Shown here one piece after another: positions 29,031 to 39,943 of a DNA stretch of 64,000 bases. The position numbers and the translations under genes are program-made. The notes under the pieces were generated by a model. It made no database searches and was not told where the DNA came from. It saw only the letters and a list, made by a program, of their open reading frames with translations. The stretch's first letter is position 1. Every line of letters begins with the position of its first letter. Source of the DNA: Closterium sp. Naga37s-1 (lineage: Eukaryota; Streptophyta; Zygnematophyceae; Desmidiales; Closteriaceae); contig CANJKZ010001036.1 in assembly GCA_947471745.1 (NCBI GenBank), positions 1,264,501 to 1,328,500 of the forward strand. Direction: 5' to 3'.

Positions 29031-32000
29031 TTACTGGTCGAGAGGGGCCTCAATCAACTGGTGCAGCTGTCCCTCACTGAGAGGGATGATGGGGCCCCGA
29101 AAGCCGAGCTCGTCCGTCGCCAAGGCCTCATTGGTCTTGGTGCGGAGGGCGTTGGCCTGCGCCCGCTGGAGGCACACGCTCCAGCGCTGGCGGTACTCCG
29201 TCAGCAGCTTCGCTGCTTCGAAGGAGGTAGGTGCTGCGTTAAAATGCAGCTTCGCCGCCAGCTCCGCGCATTGCCGCAGGTAAGCCATCACCCCTGGCGA
29301 GGGGTAGCCGTAGGTTTCTACTGCAAGCGCGTGGAATCCCACCCACGCGTTCCGACGGGCGTACTTCTCCTCCTTTTTCGCCGCTGCCGCCCTAGCCGCC
29401 CATCCAGGAGCTCGGTTGCAGTTCTCGTCCTGGTAGGACACCGGGTCCGTCACGGTCACGTCGCACATCCAAACCTCTCCAGTCAGGGGATGACGGATGG
29501 TGACATCCGCCTTTAGGTTTTCAACCAGAGAGTAGACATACGTCTCCTTGTGAACCGTAAACCCCGCCTCAGCCCCTATGTTCGCAATCTCATCCCGCAG
29601 GGCGTGATGGGTTGCGGTCCTCCCTTTCCCCTTCTCGCAGCGCATGAGGTGGTTGGGGAGGCGATCGTCGGGGAAGGTGGTGCGGTAGCGGCAGTCACAG
29701 CGTCTAGGCACGGGGAGGGGAAGGCCTAGGCGGAAGGCAGCTGCAGTAGAGAGCTGGGATGGGCCCATCCGTAGCGAGGGGATGAGCGGGATCGCCAGCA
29801 GCCAGTCCCCCGCGCCTGGGCCTAGCACTGACTGCATCCTTTGCGCGTGGCCAGAACGGGGGTTGGGGCGCATCCGCCTTGCCTCGCGCATGACTCTCAG
29901 GAAGCGGTGGGAGTGAACCGCCAGCGCTAGGCTTTGCTGCAGCTTCAGTCCCTTGGGGTCTGCCTTCCCGGCCTGGAGCACCTCGAGAGCCTCTGGGGGG
30001 AGAGCTGCCTCGGCCGCAGCGAGGCGTGCAGGCAGCGCGTGCGGAGAGCCGTGGGTCGGGTCCAGTAGGGGGAGGAGCGCGGCGATAGCGGGATGCAGTG
30101 AGTTCTCCAGGGAGTGTAGGAGGTGGGCGGCGCTGATCACTGAAGCGAGGTAGGCGTAGCTGCTTTCAACAGCGGGGTCAGTGATGCCTAGGCCTCCCAG
30201 AGTCACTGGCAGTGCTGCCTGCCGCCAGATCCTCCGTCTCTCCCTGGCACTCCTCGGGCTCAAGATGTGGGCCGAAACCAAGAAGGTGTGGAGGAGCTGT
30301 TCCCCCCAAGCAGACCATTCCGCTTCCGGGAGGGCTTCCAGGGGGGTGGTCCTGGCCAGGAAAGACGCTCGGCGGCTGACACAGCGGGTGAGGAGGAGGA
30401 GACTAAGCTGGGGGTCCATCTGGGCCAGCAGGGGGAGTGGGGCTGCCGCTGCTGCCAATCTCTCTCTCACAGCGCCTGCGCAGTCCCGGGGTGTGCCCAC
30501 TGGGCTGCCGAGGATCTGCAACCCTTCTTCGGCGATACTAATGCCTGGGGGAACTGAAGAAGGGTGGATTGCTGCGGCAGACCACGCATTTTCCCGTATT
30601 GTGAACCAGGCCGAGGGCGGCTAGTGCCGATGTGAGGTGGACAAATGCCGCTGTGCAGGCCGTGGCGTCGCCGAGCAGCGTGATGTCATCGGCGTACGCC
30701 AGCAGGACCACCTGAGGGTGTGCTGTCGCCGTGTCAACGAGGCACGGATGGATGCTTGCCGCGAACAGGAGGGGGCCGAGCGGGTCCCCTTGGCGGACTC
30801 CTCTGGCGCTCTGCAGCGGGGCGGCGCCGAAGTCGTGGTCGAGGAAGAGAGAGGAGGCAGCCCCATAGGATAGGCGGACGAGGGGAATCAGCGCCTTTAG
30901 CGCCTCGTTTCTTAGCCCCTCGAACACCGCTCTCCTTTCGACCGCATTGAACGCGTTCGCGAGGTCAATCTGCAGCGCCACTGCCCATGGGTGCACTTCC
31001 AGGTACGTGCGAGCGGTGTGAATAGCCGCTTCGATCCCCCCTGCTACTGCTACTCCGAGGGGAGCAAAGTGAGTACGAGCAGCCGGCGCGGTCAGAAATA
31101 GGGCGGCCTTGGTAATGATCCGGAGGAGACATTCACCCACCGCGATTGGCCTCGTCCCACCTTGAGGTTTCGTAAAGGCTAACAGGCGGGAGGCCGTTAA
31201 GAGTTCCCCTGCGACAGCGGGGAGTTTTCCTGCTAGAGCCGTGTTTGTGAGGGCGAGGAGATGGGTGAGTACTTCGGCATTCCCAAGGGCCGCGTCTCGG
31301 ATGTGCTCGAAGGTGGTTCCTGAAGGCCCGGCCCCGACTCCATTGGGGAGCTTGGCGAGGAGACGCCTGAAGTCGCGGGCTTCGACAGTGGGTGGGTCTT
31401 CCGCCGTGGCAGTGTGAAGCCAATCGGGGAGTGATTGGCGTGCAGGTGGGTGTCTCGCCGTGAGGGCTTCCAACACTTCAGGTGAGGCAGGCGACACGGG
31501 AGTGGCCTGGAGAGATTGAAGTGATTTTGACAGGTTACCCCGTTTTGCCAGTCCTTCCGCTCTTGCCAGGATTCCAGTTGTGTCAGGTGCGTGGCGAGGT
31601 TGCGGTGGCAGGGAAATCGCCTGGACAGCTTCTTCGTATAGGATGGCCCAGGACCCTTGGCGAAAAAGCAGGAGCCGCTTCATCATCGCGCTCCAGTCAG
31701 GCTTACGGGCTGACGAGGTGCGAAGAAGTAGGCGCGGGAGGAAGGTCAGTAACTTCCACCCAGGTGGGGACTCGGGATTGGCCGCCAGGTGGAGTAACGG
31801 TGTCAACATGCAGATCGCGAAGGATTCGCGAAGGTCTTTGGGGGGGTGGCGGGCAAGAGGAGGTTGGCGACTGTCGCGTAGCGGGTCAAGGTCCCAGTCT
31901 GTAACCTGGGCGAACAGGTCTGTGTTTTTCGCCAGGTCGTCAGGTTTGAGCATCAGGGGGGTTGGATTAGGGGCTTCTGAATTTTCATTGGCCGCTGCAG

Positions 32001-33849
32001 AGTCAATTCCGTCTTCTGTCGCGGCTTGACTTCCCCCCCTTGCACGATTTCCCCCCGCGGTTCGGTTTCGATGTGTGGTTCGGTTCGCGGGATCGCCTCG
32101 GGCCTGCTGGTTTGGGGATTCCATTTCTTGAAGCAGCAGCTCCAACTCTGCCTCGTCCTCCTCGGCCTCTGCGTCGAACATCCCCTCTCTTTCTGGGTTA
32201 AAAGCGGGGTCACCCCCATCGCTTTCCTCAATCTCGACTTCGTCCTCTGCTTCCTCGCTGAGCACCTCCTCGCCGCCTTCCGCGCCTTCACGCATTAGCC
32301 TTTCTGCAGTTCTCGCGTATCCGCTTGCGCCGGTACGGCGCCGATTTGTGCCGCGCGCTCCTCCACCTCGGCGTCCTCTCCCGTTCCCGCGTCGTCCGCG
32401 GCGGATGCTGCCATGTCCCACGCGGATTCCCCGCGTTCCTCTTCCTCCCGCCGCTCCCGCGCGCCCTGCCAGGAGCGCCCTATCCGCCTCGTCCCCAATA
32501 GGTCGGCGTGCTGGCGTCGGCTGCGGTGCTGTCGGGGGTGAAGGACCCATCCGCGCGACGGGATCCGGAGCTCGAGGGTTCTGCGGAGAGCGCGCTGCCG
32601 GACCCTGAGCCTGCCGGGTTTCGACCGCGTGTCCCTGCGCATCCCTCCGCAAGCGAGCCCGTCCGCCGCTTTGAGCGGATGCTAACTCTTCCTCATCAGC
32701 CTGCCGCGCGCCCCACCTCGCCGGAGTATTCGTGGGCCCCTGCACGTGTTGCGTCAAGCCGCCCTGACGGTCAGCCGCGGCAGGAGCGTGGGCGCTCGCC
32801 TCCGCGTCAGCCTCCTCGGCCGCCCTCTCCTCGCCGCCCATCTCCTGAGCGTCGCGAAGCCCCACAGCGCAGGGAGGGCGCTCAGCGGTCCCCGGCGCAT
32901 CCCCGTTCTCCTCGCCGCCCATCTCCTCGTGGTCGGGTAGGCCAGCGCTCACCCCGAGCGCGATCCCCCGCGCAACGGTCTCCGCGGCAATCTCCGGCGA
33001 CGCGGGGGAGGGGGTCACCTGGGCGTCGTTGGGATTCGGGCCGACGCGAGCAGTCCCCTCCGCGACCGCACTCTGCTGGTTCCGGAGGTCGGCAGGGCCG
33101 GCGGAATGGCGGTGGGCGTGGCGGCAATTGTAGCGGGCAGGATCCCGCCCTCGATCGGGCCGCGAATGCATTTGCGGAAGTGGTGCGGCAGGCGCGGGCG
33201 AGTGGGGAGCCGACGCACGTGCACATTGAGGTGACCAACGGACCTCCCTTCGCCGCGGACCCAGGCCCGGTGGCTCCTCAGCGCGCGCCGACGCTGCGCG
33301 AGTATCTGCCCGCGCGGGAGGGGGGGGCTCGGTTTCGCACCCCTCGCCAGGTCCCGGGCTTCTCCGCGCAGCGCGTGACTGGTGGCCGGACTCCTGGCTG
33401 GTCGACGGCGTTTCCGCGCGAAGCTCCGACTGCACCTCCCCCCACTCACGCGGGGAGAGACCCCATGCTGACCATGTGCCGGATTCTGAATCTGGCGGAG
33501 GCGTGTGAGGTGGTGGCGAACTTGCAGCTGGCGGTGTGTGGGGCCACGCGGAGCTTTCCGAGCAGTTACGGTCCAGGATCCCGAGGGTCCTGCGTGTCTT
33601 TGGCAGAATCGCTCGAGTCGCCGTTGGCACCCGTGTCGGAAGCGCCCGCCGGGGTAGCACCCTTAGCGCGTACCTTCCCCCGCCACGTGGGGGATCTTGT
33701 AGGGGCCGCTCAGGTCGGGACTCCTGTGGACACACTTCAGTCGTCGGCGCATCTCCTCCTTGCGATGACGGCGTGCATGCGCTCGATGCTTGAGGTGGAG
33801 GGGGCGGAGCCGTACACGATGTAGGCCTTCGCCTAGTGTAGAACTGCAT
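29031..33849 (-). pseudogene. E6 reverse transcriptase/endonuclease with a single frameshift
   Basis: ATG at 33849 (MQFYTRRRP). The frame runs to 30538 and continues in another frame from 30521 to 29031. Comparison with E1 and E3 shows loss of 5 bases near 30586, between HNTGKC and AWSAAAIHP, just after the YADD motif (30684-30696). A further 6-base in-frame loss removes Gln-Phe before GVAVAGG. The rest is intact: an acidic central stretch (EEDEAELELLLQEMESP), NGVGAGPSGTTFEHIRDAAL, GVRQGDPLGPLLFAA, a CDCRYRT...LPNHLMRC knuckle, and KADVTIRHPLTGEVWMCD. It is probably a recently inactivated copy. Confidence 0.88.
32508..33824 (+). CDS. E6 antisense ORF: RS-rich protein with conserved C-terminal domain (family D)
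   Basis: 438 codons on the plus strand, uninterrupted although the opposite RT frame is frameshifted further downstream. Begins near MLASAAVLSGVKDP, then EPVRRFERMLTLP, a long Arg/Ser/Pro block (SPERREAPQRREGAQRSPAH), Gly-Arg (GGRQGRRNGGGRGG), FAEVVRQARASGEPTHVHIE, and the C-terminal domain from DPMLTMCRILNLAEACEVVA to EGAEPYTM. E1 keeps most of this sequence. The overlap phase to the RT frame equals that of the other families. Confidence 0.5.
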   Translation: MLASAAVLSGVKDPSARRDPELEGSAESALPDPEPAGFRPRVPAHPSASEPVRRFERMLTLPHQPAARPTSPEYSWAPARVASSRPDGQPRQERGRSPPRQPPRPPSPRRPSPERREAPQRREGAQRSPAHPRSPRRPSPRGRVGQRSPRARSPAQRSPRQSPATRGRGSPGRRWDSGRREQSPPRPHSAGSGGRQGRRNGGGRGGNCSGQDPALDRAANAFAEVVRQARASGEPTHVHIEVTNGPPFAADPGPVAPQRAPTLREYLPAREGGARFRTPRQVPGFSAQRVTGGRTPGWSTAFPREAPTAPPPTHAGRDPMLTMCRILNLAEACEVVANLQLAVCGATRSFPSSYGPGSRGSCVSLAESLESPLAPVSEAPAGVAPLARTFPRHVGDLVGAAQVGTPVDTLQSSAHLLLAMTACMRSMLEVEGAEPYTM

Positions 33850-33944
33850 GCCGTGTTGTCTTGTTTTAGTCCAGCTCTCTTGCTTTCTTTGCGTGTGCGT
33901 TCTTCCCCGTATTGGTATTCCTCCGCCTTGTTCCTTGCCACCAG

Positions 33945-34119
33945 GAGCGCGCGGCCGGAGGCCGCGCAAGCGAGCGGCGGCGGCCGAAGGCCGCCGGCGC
34001 GAGCCGCCGAAATTGAACTCCACACGAAATAATGAGGAGAAAAAGACCAAACCAGCCCTTAAAAGGCTATGGAGAGCAAAGGGCAGAGGGATGAGGCAGA
34101 GGGCAGAGGGCTAAGGGAA

Positions 34120-34172
<53 letters not shown>

Positions 34173-34299
34173 CTCTCGAACGAACGCCGAAATTGAACTC
34201 CACACGAAATAATGAGGAGAAAAAGACCAAACCAGCCCTTAAAAGGCTATGGAGAGCAGAGGGCAGAGGGATGAGGCAGAGGGCAGAGGGCTAAGGGAA

Positions 34300-34384
<85 letters not shown>

Positions 34385-34523
34385 CTCTCGAACGAACGCC
34401 GAAATTGAACTCCACACGAAATAATGAGGAGAAAAAGACCAACCCAGCCCTTAAAAGGCTATGGAGAGCAGAGGGCAGAGGGATGAGGCAGAGGGCAGAG
34501 GGCTAAGGGAATCTCTCTCTCCC

Positions 34524-34572
<49 letters not shown>
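33945..34572 (-). promoter_or_regulatory. E6 5' leader hairpins and three tandem monomers
   Basis: Stem GCGCGGCC with loop GGA, then a stem with loop GAA, lead into three monomers of nearly equal core but with (TC)n tails of about 35 to 75 bases. Unequal tail length within otherwise identical monomers suggests tail slippage or repeated target-primed addition. Confidence 0.6.
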
Positions 34573-34573
<1 letters not shown>

Positions 34574-34672
34574 ATGGTCCTTGTATTGATATGTCAAAGA
34601 GGTACACACATGCAAGTATAGAGCCTAGAACAAGGGATTTACTACTAGCCAGCCAGACCCCATTGTGCCTAT

Positions 34673-37600
34673 CTACACCTCCATGAGAGGTTCCAACACA
34701 ACACAACAATCCCCAAGGTGAAGCTCGGACCGGACCCCTCCCACCGGGGGGTTCTCTGCTACGGCCGCCTGGCAGGTCTTAATGATGTATCCGACGGACT
34801 GTGCCCGTTGTAGCGCCACCGACCAGCGTTGCCTGAAGAGGTGGAGGAACCTAGCTGCATGGAAGGAGGTTGGTAAGGCGTTGAAATGACGCCTAGCAGC
34901 TGTGTCCGCCAGAAGCTTCAGAAACTTCGGGACTTCGGCACAAGGGCAGCCATATGTCTCAACCGCCAGGGGGAAGAAGCTGACGGTGTCAGGCAGGTTG
35001 GCATAGTGGCTAATCTTCTTGTCGGCTTGCTCCCTTGCTGCCCATCCTCTCCCCTTGGTAGCGTTTGGATCCCTGGTACTAATGAAGTCCGTGATGGTGA
35101 CATCACACACGTAGACCGCTCCCGAGCTCCTGTCCTGCATAGTGAAATCCGCGGTCTGCTCCTCTATGGGGCAAAAAGCCGCTGACTCTCTGTAGACTAT
35201 GAAGCCGGCGTCCTCAGCCAACTTAATGCACGCGTCCCGCAGCTCGTTGTGGGTATTGATCCTATGCTTGCCTGTGCCACAGCGGAAGAGATGGTTTGGC
35301 AGCCGCGGGTCCTTGATCTCCACATGTTTCGAGCAGTCACACTTCCGAGGTGTGGAGAAGGGCAGCCCGAGCCTGAAGCGAACGCTGTTGGAGAAGTGCT
35401 CTGGTCCTATGCGGCGGGTGGTTTCTAGTGGGATGGCCGTCAACCAGTCCCCTGTGCCGTAGCCGGTCAGAGAGAGGAATCGCTGTGTGTGGCCTGACAG
35501 GGGGTTCAGATCCATACGTCGTGTTGCTTGCACTTTCGTGGCATACCTTCTCCCCTGCACCCTCACCCCTATCTCATGCTGTAGCCTCAGCCCCGCTGGC
35601 TCTAGTCTCTCTTTGTCTAGGATCTCCCTTGCCTCCTCCGGCAGCTCTGTTTCGCAGAGTGTCAGCCACTGGTGTAGGGGTGTGCCAGTGGGTAGCAGCA
35701 TATGGTCTCGTGCGGCTCTCAAGGCCCCATCCGGCTCCAGTGGCAGTTGGCTCAGGAGAAGGGCGGCCTGCGTAAAACTGGCTAGGAAGCCGTAGGTGCC
35801 TTCTACCGTTGGGTCTGCTAGTCCAATGCCACCTAGGGACGGAGGCAGTGATGATTGTTCCCAGACACGGCTCTGTTCTGCGCTATCCGTTGGAAACCGT
35901 ATTCCGCACGCTGTGAGAAGGGTGACCAGCAGGTCCTGACCCCATTGTGACCACGTGTCACGGTCTAGGAGTTGCAGAGGGGTGGTTCGTGTGAGATATG
36001 CTACTCTGCGTGAAATGCACCGTGTTAACAGGAGAGCTGTCACCTGTGGGTCCATCCGTTCGAGGAATGGTAGCGGTTTGGACATGGACTCTAGCTGGGC
36101 GGAGAGAAAGGCGGCGGCAGCGGACGATGTTCCTAGGAAACTGCCCAAGAGTCTCACGCCATCCGCACTAAACGGTACCCCGGGCGGCAGTTGTATCGCT
36201 GTTTCTACCGGCTGATTGCTCCACGCGGCGCATTTGGCAGGGTTGTGACGCAGTCCTATTTCCTCCAGTTGGTTGGTGAAGTGGGTAAACGCTCCTACAG
36301 TATCGCGCGGGTCTCCCAAGAAGCTCACGTCGTCGGCGTATGCTAAGCACAGTACGCTTGGGTATGCTGTTGCGGTCGCTTTCAGGGCTGGATGGATCCC
36401 AGCCGCGAACAACAGTGGACCTAAGGGGTCCCCTTGTCGCACCCCACGTTCACTCGTCAGCGGCTGGCTGTTGAAGCCGGCGTCTAAGAATAGTGATGAC
36501 GGATTGCCGTAGGTGAGTTTGACCAGTGGGAGTAGGGGGGTGAGGGACTGGTCTTGTAGTGCTGTAATAATGGCTTGTCGGTTTATGCTGTTGAAGGCGT
36601 TGGAGATGTCGGTCTGTAGGATAAGGCAGCTAGGATGTGCGTCGATGTATGCGCGTGAGCTGTGAATGATTGCCTCCGCCCCCCCTGGCACAGCTACCCC
36701 GTACTGAAGCGGTAGAAAAAAGGTCCGCGCTGCTTCACCTAGTGCTGACAAGGCCGCTTTTGCCACCAATTGCATCAGACATTCACCAATCGCGATCGGC
36801 CGGGCCCCACCGTCTGGCTTTGCCAGGGCAATCAGCCTCGAGGACGTGAGCAGTTGCGCCACGGGCGGTGGCAGATTTCCCCGCAAAATCGTGTTCACTA
36901 AGGCGTGCAGATGGGTGGTGACGGATGCATTTGTCACTGACGCATCGCGTATGTGTTCAAACACCATTCCACTCGGTCCGGACCCCACACCGTTCTCGCA
37001 TCGGCTAAGCAGTTTCGTAAAATCCGCGTACGGAATTTCAAGGAAATCTGGTTCGGTGACGGCTGGCCAGGTCAGTGGGTCCGGTCCGGCAGGTGGGTGT
37101 TTGGTTCGGAGTTCCTCCAGAATCTCGGAGCTTGCCGTGCAGACTTGGTTTGACTCGAGCGCCAATACGGCGCGGCGAAGGCTTCCCTTCTTCGCCAGGC
37201 CTTCTGCCCTGCTGATGATGCCGAGGGTGTCAGGTTGGTGACGTGGCGCGGGCGGGGTGTTGACTGCTTCCACCGCTTCCCGGTACAGTTGCTGCCATTC
37301 GCCGCGTTGAAAAGCGCGGAGACGGGCCTTGATTTTTGGCCAATCCGGTCGCCTCGACGAACCCTGTCGCAGTGTCAGTCGTGGGAGAAAAAGCAGTAAC
37401 CGCCAACCTGCGACCGAGTCCGGGCTTCGCGAGAGGTGCAGAAGGGGTGCCAGTACTGCCAGCGAGAAAATCTCGCTCAAATTTGGCGGTAGCCGTCGTA
37501 ACAGAGTCGGTTGGCGGCTGTCGCAGAGCGGTGCGATGTCCCAGTTCGCCACCTTGGCGAATAATTCGGCCTTCACAGCCAGCTCTGCTGGCGAGTAATA

Positions 37601-39394
37601 GCGCGGGTTTTGAGACTGTCGGGCCGCATGTGCTTGACTCCTCGCGGTTCGATTTCCTCGTCCGCGGCTCGGGGTGCGGTTGGGTGTCGGGGTTGGGATG
37701 GTGACCGTCCGATCCACATCCTGTGGCTCTCTCCTTCCCGATTGCCCGTCCGTTTCTCTTCGAGTCACTTCACCCCGTCTCTCCCTCTGCTCTCTCACCT
37801 CCTCTTCCCCTTCCCCCTCGCTACTACTGCTTGATGCCTGTGCATCTCCTATATAAGTCTGGTCGTCGCGCTCGTCATTCTCATTTAGTGTGGTTAAAGC
37901 CCGTCGCCCAGCTGCTTGGAACGCGTTCTCCGGACCGCCCTCGACTCCGTTTCGCCCCCGTCGGCCAGCCCCTTGTCGCCTCCCGCCTCGCGATGGTGGT
38001 TGCTGGCGAGCCGTGGCCATTGCCATCGCACGCTGCCGCTGTGTCAGCGGTGAGCGGAAGGTCCCCGCCTGCTGCTGCCTCGGGTGTTGCTGCGCTGAAG
38101 CCGCCAGTCCCACCTGCCCGGGGGCCACCTCCCTCTGCCGCTGGGGTCTCTCCGCCTCCGGACCCACACCTCGTGACGAGCCCGGCTCCTCCGTCGCCTC
38201 TGCCAGGTCCGTCTGCCCCTGTTGTCGAGTCGGGCCCTCCGCTTCCTGTCGAGGCTCCTGCTCCTGCAATTCCTGCTGTTCCGTTGGCTGCCCATGCGAG
38301 CTCTGTCGCACCGCCTGCTGTTGCTGATCCTGCTGCTGCTCCGCCTGTCCCGGGGGTCCCTGTCTCAACGCCCGCCGTCGTTGACCCTGTTGCACCTGCC
38401 GCGGCTGTTGCTTCGTCGCCGATGGCGGAGTCCGCCACCACTGGCGGCCAGGCCCCTGTTGTAACGCAGGCGGCGGCGGTCCAGACGGCTCCTGATGCTG
38501 CTCCGCATGTCGTCGCCCCTCCTGCTCAACGTCCGCCGTCTCCGGGCCGCCGACAGTCTCGGCCCCATTCCCCTGCGCCTCGTGACGAGCGCGCGGCGTC
38601 GCGGCGGCGCCACGATTCCCCTCGGCGCCGCGGTTCTCAAGCGAACTGGCCCGCGGCTCGCGGCGGTCGTGGTGGGTGGTGGGGAGGGCGCGGTCGTGGT
38701 GGCGGCTGGGCGTATGAACAGCCCGTGACGATGGCGGATCTGCAGCGCGTCGTATCTGCTGCGGTGCGTGAGGAGCGGAATGGGCAGGCGAGCCTGGGCA
38801 ACTTGCCGCGTGTCGCTCCAGCCCCCGTGCCTCCTCCTCCTGTTGCGCTTCCTGTTCCTGCCGTTCCGCCTCTGCTGGCAGCTGCTCCGCCTCCCCCTGC
38901 TCCCTCTGTGTATGCTGTCGCTCCGGCGGGTCGTGTGGAACCCCCGCGGGTTCCTGCTGTTGCTGACGCCCTGTCATTTCCGGCGTGGGCGGGACCTCCT
39001 CGCATGGTTGAGGTCCCTGAGGCGTCGCTTGGGCAGCTGTGGCGCCTCGCTGAGGGCTTGCGGGCCGTGCACCTGATCCAGGCGTACGCTCATGCTGCTC
39101 TCGCTCGTGGTGGCTCGCTGGATGGTCGCCAGCGGGACGAGTGTCTTGATGCTGCTGACCGGCTCGCGGAGCTGCTGGCGCCCGTGCTGGCTGCGCCTGC
39201 GATGGGCGTAATTGCGGGTGTTGGGCAGCTTGGTACAGCTGTCCGTGGGCTGCGGCGGATTTTGCGCGCAGGCTCTGGAGCCGATGTGATCGGCGCAAGC
39301 ACGGCGGCGGTGCGGGAGCTGCACCGCTCTCTGACTGGGCTCCTGGCGGTTCTTGACGCGGATCAGTTCTAGTGCCTGCCTCCTCCTGCTCCAT
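34673..39394 (-). CDS. E7 reverse transcriptase with restriction-like endonuclease (family B)
   Basis: Start chosen at ATG 39394 (MEQEEAGTRTD), 22 bases beyond the end of the plus-strand ORF; the frame is open to 39592 but would need a GTG. About 500 residues of Gln/Arg/Pro-rich disordered sequence, then GGPENAFQAAGRRALTTL, as in E3. A pre-RT domain (LFAKVANWDIAPLCDSRQP) follows, then NGVGSGPSGMVFEHIRDASV, RT motifs IALAKPDGGARPIAIGE, LQTDISNAFNS, GVRQGDPLGPLLFAA and YADD (about 36330-36341), then a CDCSKHVEI...LPNHLFRC knuckle and an RLE-like TADFTMQDRSSGAVYVCD. Like the other families it has no apurinic endonuclease. Intact and possibly active. Confidence 0.9.
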   Translation of the reverse strand: MEQEEAGTRTDPRQEPPGAQSESGAAPAPPPCLRRSHRLQSLRAKSAAAHGQLYQAAQHPQLRPSQAQPARAPAAPRAGQQHQDTRPAGDHPASHHEREQHERTPGSGARPASPQRGATAAQATPQGPQPCEEVPPTPEMTGRQQQQEPAGVPHDPPERQHTQREQGEAEQLPAEAERQEQEAQQEEEARGLERHAASCPGSPAHSAPHAPQQIRRAADPPSSRAVHTPSRHHDRALPTTHHDRREPRASSLENRGAEGNRGAAATPRARHEAQGNGAETVGGPETADVEQEGRRHAEQHQEPSGPPPPALQQGPGRQWWRTPPSATKQQPRQVQQGQRRRALRQGPPGQAEQQQDQQQQAVRQSSHGQPTEQQELQEQEPRQEAEGPTRQQGQTDLAEATEEPGSSRGVGPEAERPQRQREVAPGQVGLAASAQQHPRQQQAGTFRSPLTQRQRAMAMATARQQPPSRGGRRQGAGRRGRNGVEGGPENAFQAAGRRALTTLNENDERDDQTYIGDAQASSSSSEGEGEEEVREQRERRGEVTRRETDGQSGRREPQDVDRTVTIPTPTPNRTPSRGRGNRTARSQAHAARQSQNPRYYSPAELAVKAELFAKVANWDIAPLCDSRQPTLLRRLPPNLSEIFSLAVLAPLLHLSRSPDSVAGWRLLLFLPRLTLRQGSSRRPDWPKIKARLRAFQRGEWQQLYREAVEAVNTPPAPRHQPDTLGIISRAEGLAKKGSLRRAVLALESNQVCTASSEILEELRTKHPPAGPDPLTWPAVTEPDFLEIPYADFTKLLSRCENGVGSGPSGMVFEHIRDASVTNASVTTHLHALVNTILRGNLPPPVAQLLTSSRLIALAKPDGGARPIAIGECLMQLVAKAALSALGEAARTFFLPLQYGVAVPGGAEAIIHSSRAYIDAHPSCLILQTDISNAFNSINRQAIITALQDQSLTPLLPLVKLTYGNPSSLFLDAGFNSQPLTSERGVRQGDPLGPLLFAAGIHPALKATATAYPSVLCLAYADDVSFLGDPRDTVGAFTHFTNQLEEIGLRHNPAKCAAWSNQPVETAIQLPPGVPFSADGVRLLGSFLGTSSAAAAFLSAQLESMSKPLPFLERMDPQVTALLLTRCISRRVAYLTRTTPLQLLDRDTWSQWGQDLLVTLLTACGIRFPTDSAEQSRVWEQSSLPPSLGGIGLADPTVEGTYGFLASFTQAALLLSQLPLEPDGALRAARDHMLLPTGTPLHQWLTLCETELPEEAREILDKERLEPAGLRLQHEIGVRVQGRRYATKVQATRRMDLNPLSGHTQRFLSLTGYGTGDWLTAIPLETTRRIGPEHFSNSVRFRLGLPFSTPRKCDCSKHVEIKDPRLPNHLFRCGTGKHRINTHNELRDACIKLAEDAGFIVYRESAAFCPIEEQTADFTMQDRSSGAVYVCDVTITDFISTRDPNATKGRGWAAREQADKKISHYANLPDTVSFFPLAVETYGCPCAEVPKFLKLLADTAARRHFNALPTSFHAARFLHLFRQRWSVALQRAQSVGYIIKTCQAAVAENPPVGGVRSELHLGDCCVVLEPLMEV
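37845..37860 (+). promoter_or_regulatory. Candidate TATA box for the E7 antisense ORF
   Basis: CTATATAAGTCTGG reads as a TATA box on the plus strand, inside the RT coding region. The homologous place in E3 (about 20319-20327) has CATAAATACT, and E6 has GGTTAAAAGC near 32200. Distance to the asORF ATG is about 140 bases in E7. This is position-based inference. Confidence 0.4.
37993..39372 (+). CDS. E7 antisense ORF: RS/RGG-rich protein with conserved C-terminal domain (family B)
   Basis: ATG at 37993 (MVVAGEPWPLPSHA), about 140 bases after a plus-strand TATATAAG (about 37850). The frame is open from 37723. Order: Ala/Pro-rich; Arg/Ser-rich (SPGRRQSRPHSPAPRDE); Gly-Arg/Trp motif (GGRGGWWGGRGRGGGW) almost the same as in E3; helix MADLQRVVSAAVREE; Pro-rich linker; C-terminal domain from PEASLGQLWRLAEGLRAVHL to VLDADQF. 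The GGRGGWWGG motif and the C-terminal domain are the best evidence of homology between E3 and E7 in this frame. Confidence 0.52.
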   Translation: MVVAGEPWPLPSHAAAVSAVSGRSPPAAASGVAALKPPVPPARGPPPSAAGVSPPPDPHLVTSPAPPSPLPGPSAPVVESGPPLPVEAPAPAIPAVPLAAHASSVAPPAVADPAAAPPVPGVPVSTPAVVDPVAPAAAVASSPMAESATTGGQAPVVTQAAAVQTAPDAAPHVVAPPAQRPPSPGRRQSRPHSPAPRDERAASRRRHDSPRRRGSQANWPAARGGRGGWWGGRGRGGGWAYEQPVTMADLQRVVSAAVREERNGQASLGNLPRVAPAPVPPPPVALPVPAVPPLLAAAPPPPAPSVYAVAPAGRVEPPRVPAVADALSFPAWAGPPRMVEVPEASLGQLWRLAEGLRAVHLIQAYAHAALARGGSLDGRQRDECLDAADRLAELLAPVLAAPAMGVIAGVGQLGTAVRGLRRILRAGSGADVIGASTAAVRELHRSLTGLLAVLDADQF

Positions 39395-39488
39395 TGTTGT
39401 TTGCGTAGCTTTTAGGCGGTAAGATTTGCCATTGCTTGTATGCTCCTCAATATACCGACTTGTGTTTGTGGACCCTTGCCGCCCCAAA

Positions 39489-39941
<453 letters not shown>

Positions 39942-39943
39942 GT

